From Mangifera indica (lineage: Eukaryota > Streptophyta > Magnoliopsida > Sapindales > Anacardiaceae): a stretch of 64,000 nucleotides of DNA. The notes beneath the pieces are model-generated. The model had not been told where the DNA came from. It searched no databases and saw only the letters and a list, made by a program, of their open reading frames with translations. Shown piece after piece: positions 62,101 to 64,000 of the stretch; position 1 is the stretch's first letter; each line of letters begins with the position of its first letter. Where the stretch lies: NCBI RefSeq assembly GCF_011075055.1, contig NC_058144.1:11064138-11128137 (forward strand), written 5' to 3'. Both the position numbers and the translations under genes were made by a program.

Positions 62101-62692
62101 GACACTAGATTGCTTGTCTTTCTATGTGACTTCTTTTATGAACTCTTGTTACATTTTTCTTTTGGGAATTTGCCAGGCATACCAAACAATGGAGAATGAT
62201 ATCAAGAGAACAGGTAACTGATAACCAATTAATCATATTTTTGGCCAAGAGTTTTTTTCTAAAGGAACTAGTTGGATTATATATTATTAACAAAATTATC
62301 TAAATTAATTGAAGCCTTGGAAGAAGAGCCAGACCATCAAATTGATTTATCTTGTTTTTCGGGAAATCTGCGACGTGATGACACTGATAATTCTCGCGAC
62401 TGCTGGAGAATTTCTGATGGAAACAACTTTAAAGTTCGTGGCAAGAACTTTTGTATTGACAAAACTAAGGTTAACCGATATTCCATATTTTGTGTATCTG
62501 TTCTAGTAAATACATTATGGATTTTCTTGATGCATCTTCTAATGTTGTTTGGCTTTGTCTTTTATCATTCTATGGTATGTGCATCTGAAGATTCCTGCTG
62601 GGAAGCATTTAATGGATCTTGTTGCTGTTGATTGGTTCAAAGACACAAAGAGGATGGACCATGTTGCTAGGCGTCAAGGATGTGCTGCACAA
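53168..62692 (+). CDS. EDR2: EDR2, PH-START-DUF1336 lipid-binding protein (3' end beyond window)
   Basis: Seventeen exons are visible (53168-53308, 53696-53770, 54675-54728, 56448-56513, 57140-57243, 58499-58566, 58653-58769, 58958-58998, 59095-59195, 59396-59491, 60811-60875, 60973-61044, 61142-61297, 61860-62092, 62177-62213, 62315-62469, 62591-62692), coding about 561 residues in one open frame. Domains: PH (about 5-112, YEGWMVRYGRRKIGRSF), START (about 199-392, KHWRLLQCQNGLRIFEE to LREWFAQ), an acidic linker (DEYSDEDEEYQ), and the start of DUF1336 (from about 508, CWRISDGNNFKVRGKNF). EDR2 proteins have about 720 residues, so the rest of DUF1336 lies beyond the edge. In Arabidopsis, EDR2 restrains salicylate-dependent cell death and powdery mildew resistance, and its PH domain binds phosphatidylinositol 4-phosphate. 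Intron 4 contains a solo LTR, intron 10 a 49-bp duplication. Confidence 0.95.
54729..56447 (+). other. EDR2 intron 3, long AT-rich intron
   Basis: 1.7 kb between the exons ending 54728 and starting 56448. T-rich intron sequence with no recognisable transposon, RNA gene or extra exon. Confidence 0.6.
56762..57095. mobile_element. Solo LTR-like insertion in EDR2 intron 4
   Basis: A 334-bp block starts TGTGATAGG and ends CAATCACAT, so its tips are inverted (TGTGAT/ATCACA). A 5-bp direct repeat TGCAT flanks it (56757-56761 and 57096-57100). Inside are an AATAATAAT/AAATAAATA tract near the left and an AATAAAAA polyadenylation-like word near the right. Size, TG start and 5-bp duplication fit a solo LTR, though the CA end is displaced by one base. 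It ends 44 bp before exon 5. Confidence 0.6.
59263..59362. repeat. Imperfect duplication in EDR2 intron 9
   Basis: AATTCGTGCTTTTTGTATAG and AATTCTTGCTTTTTGTATAG, each followed by GGAAGA-AATTA, occur about 57 bp apart. The second copy extends into AATTAAGACCCTGTGAA, which also occurs in CobW intron 7 at about 46330. Confidence 0.65.
60283..60380. repeat. Tandem duplication, 49-bp unit x2, in EDR2 intron 10
   Basis: Units at 60283-60331 and 60332-60380, each starting ATAGAGAACTCTTTCTCTAA, differ by one base (ACTTAG against ACCTAG). Recent local duplication. Confidence 0.9.
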
Positions 62693-64000
62693 GTACACTC
62701 TCCTATCTTTTTAACTGCTTCTCTCTTTATCTTTGTTTGTTTTTCTCTTTTTCCACTTTTCTTTCCTCTTTCCTCTCTCGCTCTTTTCATTGAATTACAA
62801 AATACTTCTTTTCTGCTGCTTCTCTCCTTTCTAGACCCCAACATTTTCTATCAAGGGGTATATCTTTTCACTTCTGCAAGATGGTCAATATATTTCTTTT
62901 AAAAATTGCTAGTATACTCTTTTAGTACGATGATTCTCTCCTTGTGCAATCAACTTTTGCAAATTTTGAACCTGTTAAAAGCATCAGTAACTTTATTTTG
63001 TTATACTAGAATTACAACTGATCGTGGAAAGCATCTTTAACCAAGGTGCTATTTGTTTATGCCACTTAAGTCTTAATGGAATCAAACTTAAACATCATTA
63101 TTTATGTTTGTTTTTATGTTTGTTTTTCAGCTTGACACTTATTTAAAGGAATTCATGTCTTAATCTAAATATGCAAAAACTTTTGGTTTTATCTTTAAAA
63201 AATATCTTAATATATATTTAACATTTTGTTGCTTTAGAGTCTTGATCTTTTAAATAATAATTTTATTTACTTATATTCAGTCACCTCCTAGCTTGGACAC
63301 ACCATCTTGAGACATGATCACAAGTATCTTGTCATAGGTCACAATCTTGAGTATATTAATCTGGAGTCCAATCAGAGTGTTCCATTCTTGAATCAAATCT
63401 GAAGTTTCTTGACCTGAGACCTGATTCTAATTGCTTCAACCTTCAGCTTCCTATTCAGACCAACTTCAAGTTTTTAAGACTAGTAGCCCTGACTCCAGCG
63501 CCCTAACATAGGATGCAATCCTAGCTGGCCCAGCCAGGCCTAACAGAGAGTGTCCCAGCTTGAACCTAGTGTTGACCATCCAATCTCAAATTGGATCCTA
63601 AGTGTCTCAACCTGAACATGGTTGCCAGCATCTTGGTCAAGAAATTGATGATAAGTGTCCAGCTTGTTCCGAGCATGCCAATTTGTTTCTAGCCTCAAGT
63701 GTCACTAAGTATTCTTGATTTTTTTTAGTTATAAATAATATAAATAACTTAAGTAAATTATATTATTGTATTATTAATCAATTTGGTTTTGATTATGTCA
63801 AGCGATTGTATCTAGATGTTTGTAATTAGTGAATACAAATTTATGTAATATGTAATATTTTCAGGGGTGAATATGTGAAAGTTTTAGTCAAAATTTTCTT
63901 ATTCATATAAATGAAACTACTCTATAATTATTTTTATTAAGAAAAGAGGAAGGAAAAAACATATCACCAAACTCAAATTTGGACTTAAGCTTTGAAACCT
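62693..64000 (+). other. EDR2 intron continuing past the window edge, with a degenerate repeat block
   Basis: After the donor at 62693 no next EDR2 exon is found before 64000. Between about 63280 and 63720 base composition shifts to balanced GC, and loosely similar units of about 45-53 bp start with GTGTC-(C/T)CA(G/A)C(C/T)TG (63549, 63601, 63654). This resembles a decayed tandem repeat or an inserted element. The rest is AT-rich. Confidence 0.45.

Overview
The window is nuclear DNA of a core eudicot. It is AT-rich, and its genes have many GT-AG introns, often in phase 1 or 2, that are AT-rich and pyrimidine-rich at the 3' end. The recognisable proteins are plant-specific: a chloroplast photosystem assembly factor, a BREVIS RADIX protein, a MYB-CC transcription factor and EDR2. 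I cannot name the species. I saw no rRNA, tRNA, CRISPR, organellar or bacterial sequence. Exons were joined by hand from reading frames, splice consensus and family knowledge, and each joined frame stays open. Single coordinates may be off by one or two bases.

Layout. 1-5.8 kb holds decayed repeats and no supportable gene. 5.8-8.9 kb (minus strand) is a cadmium-induced AS8-like glycine-rich membrane protein. The rest are on the plus strand: an unnamed small coiled-coil protein (10.6-12.6 kb), PAM68 (14.3-16.1), a BREVIS RADIX-like protein (21.9-25.1, long leader from about 20.46), a MAK-type kinase annotated in plants as CDKF-4 (30.7-36.0, leader from about 28.8), a CobW/ZNG-type GTPase (41.8-47.6), a PHL11-like MYB-CC factor (48.3-51.7), and EDR2 (53.2 to past the right edge). 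From memory, Arabidopsis has AS8, PAM68, this kinase and EDR2 close together on chromosome 4 (about At4g19040-At4g19110) and an EDR2-like/PHL11 pair on chromosome 5 (about At5g45560-At5g45580). The window therefore looks like one ancestral block retained in a single place.

The genes do not form a pathway; they are independent housekeeping and regulatory loci: thylakoid photosystem II assembly (PAM68), polarity and hormone growth control (BRX-like), metal-dependent GTPase chaperone (CobW/ZNG), phosphate-type transcription control (PHL11-like) and lipid-binding defence control (EDR2).

The most distinctive content lies between and inside the genes. A family of 0.65-1.06 kb foldback elements with no transposase occurs about nine times. 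Its termini read like GGCCAAAAGGCTTATTCCC. Three copies have perfect 9-bp target-site duplications and one has an 8/9 match, which points to non-autonomous Mutator-like (MULE) elements. A second, shorter AT-rich palindromic MITE family occurs at least six times. Introns also carry a probable solo LTR (EDR2), a LINE zinc-knuckle remnant (CobW gene) and several local duplications. I found no convincing novel multi-gene system.
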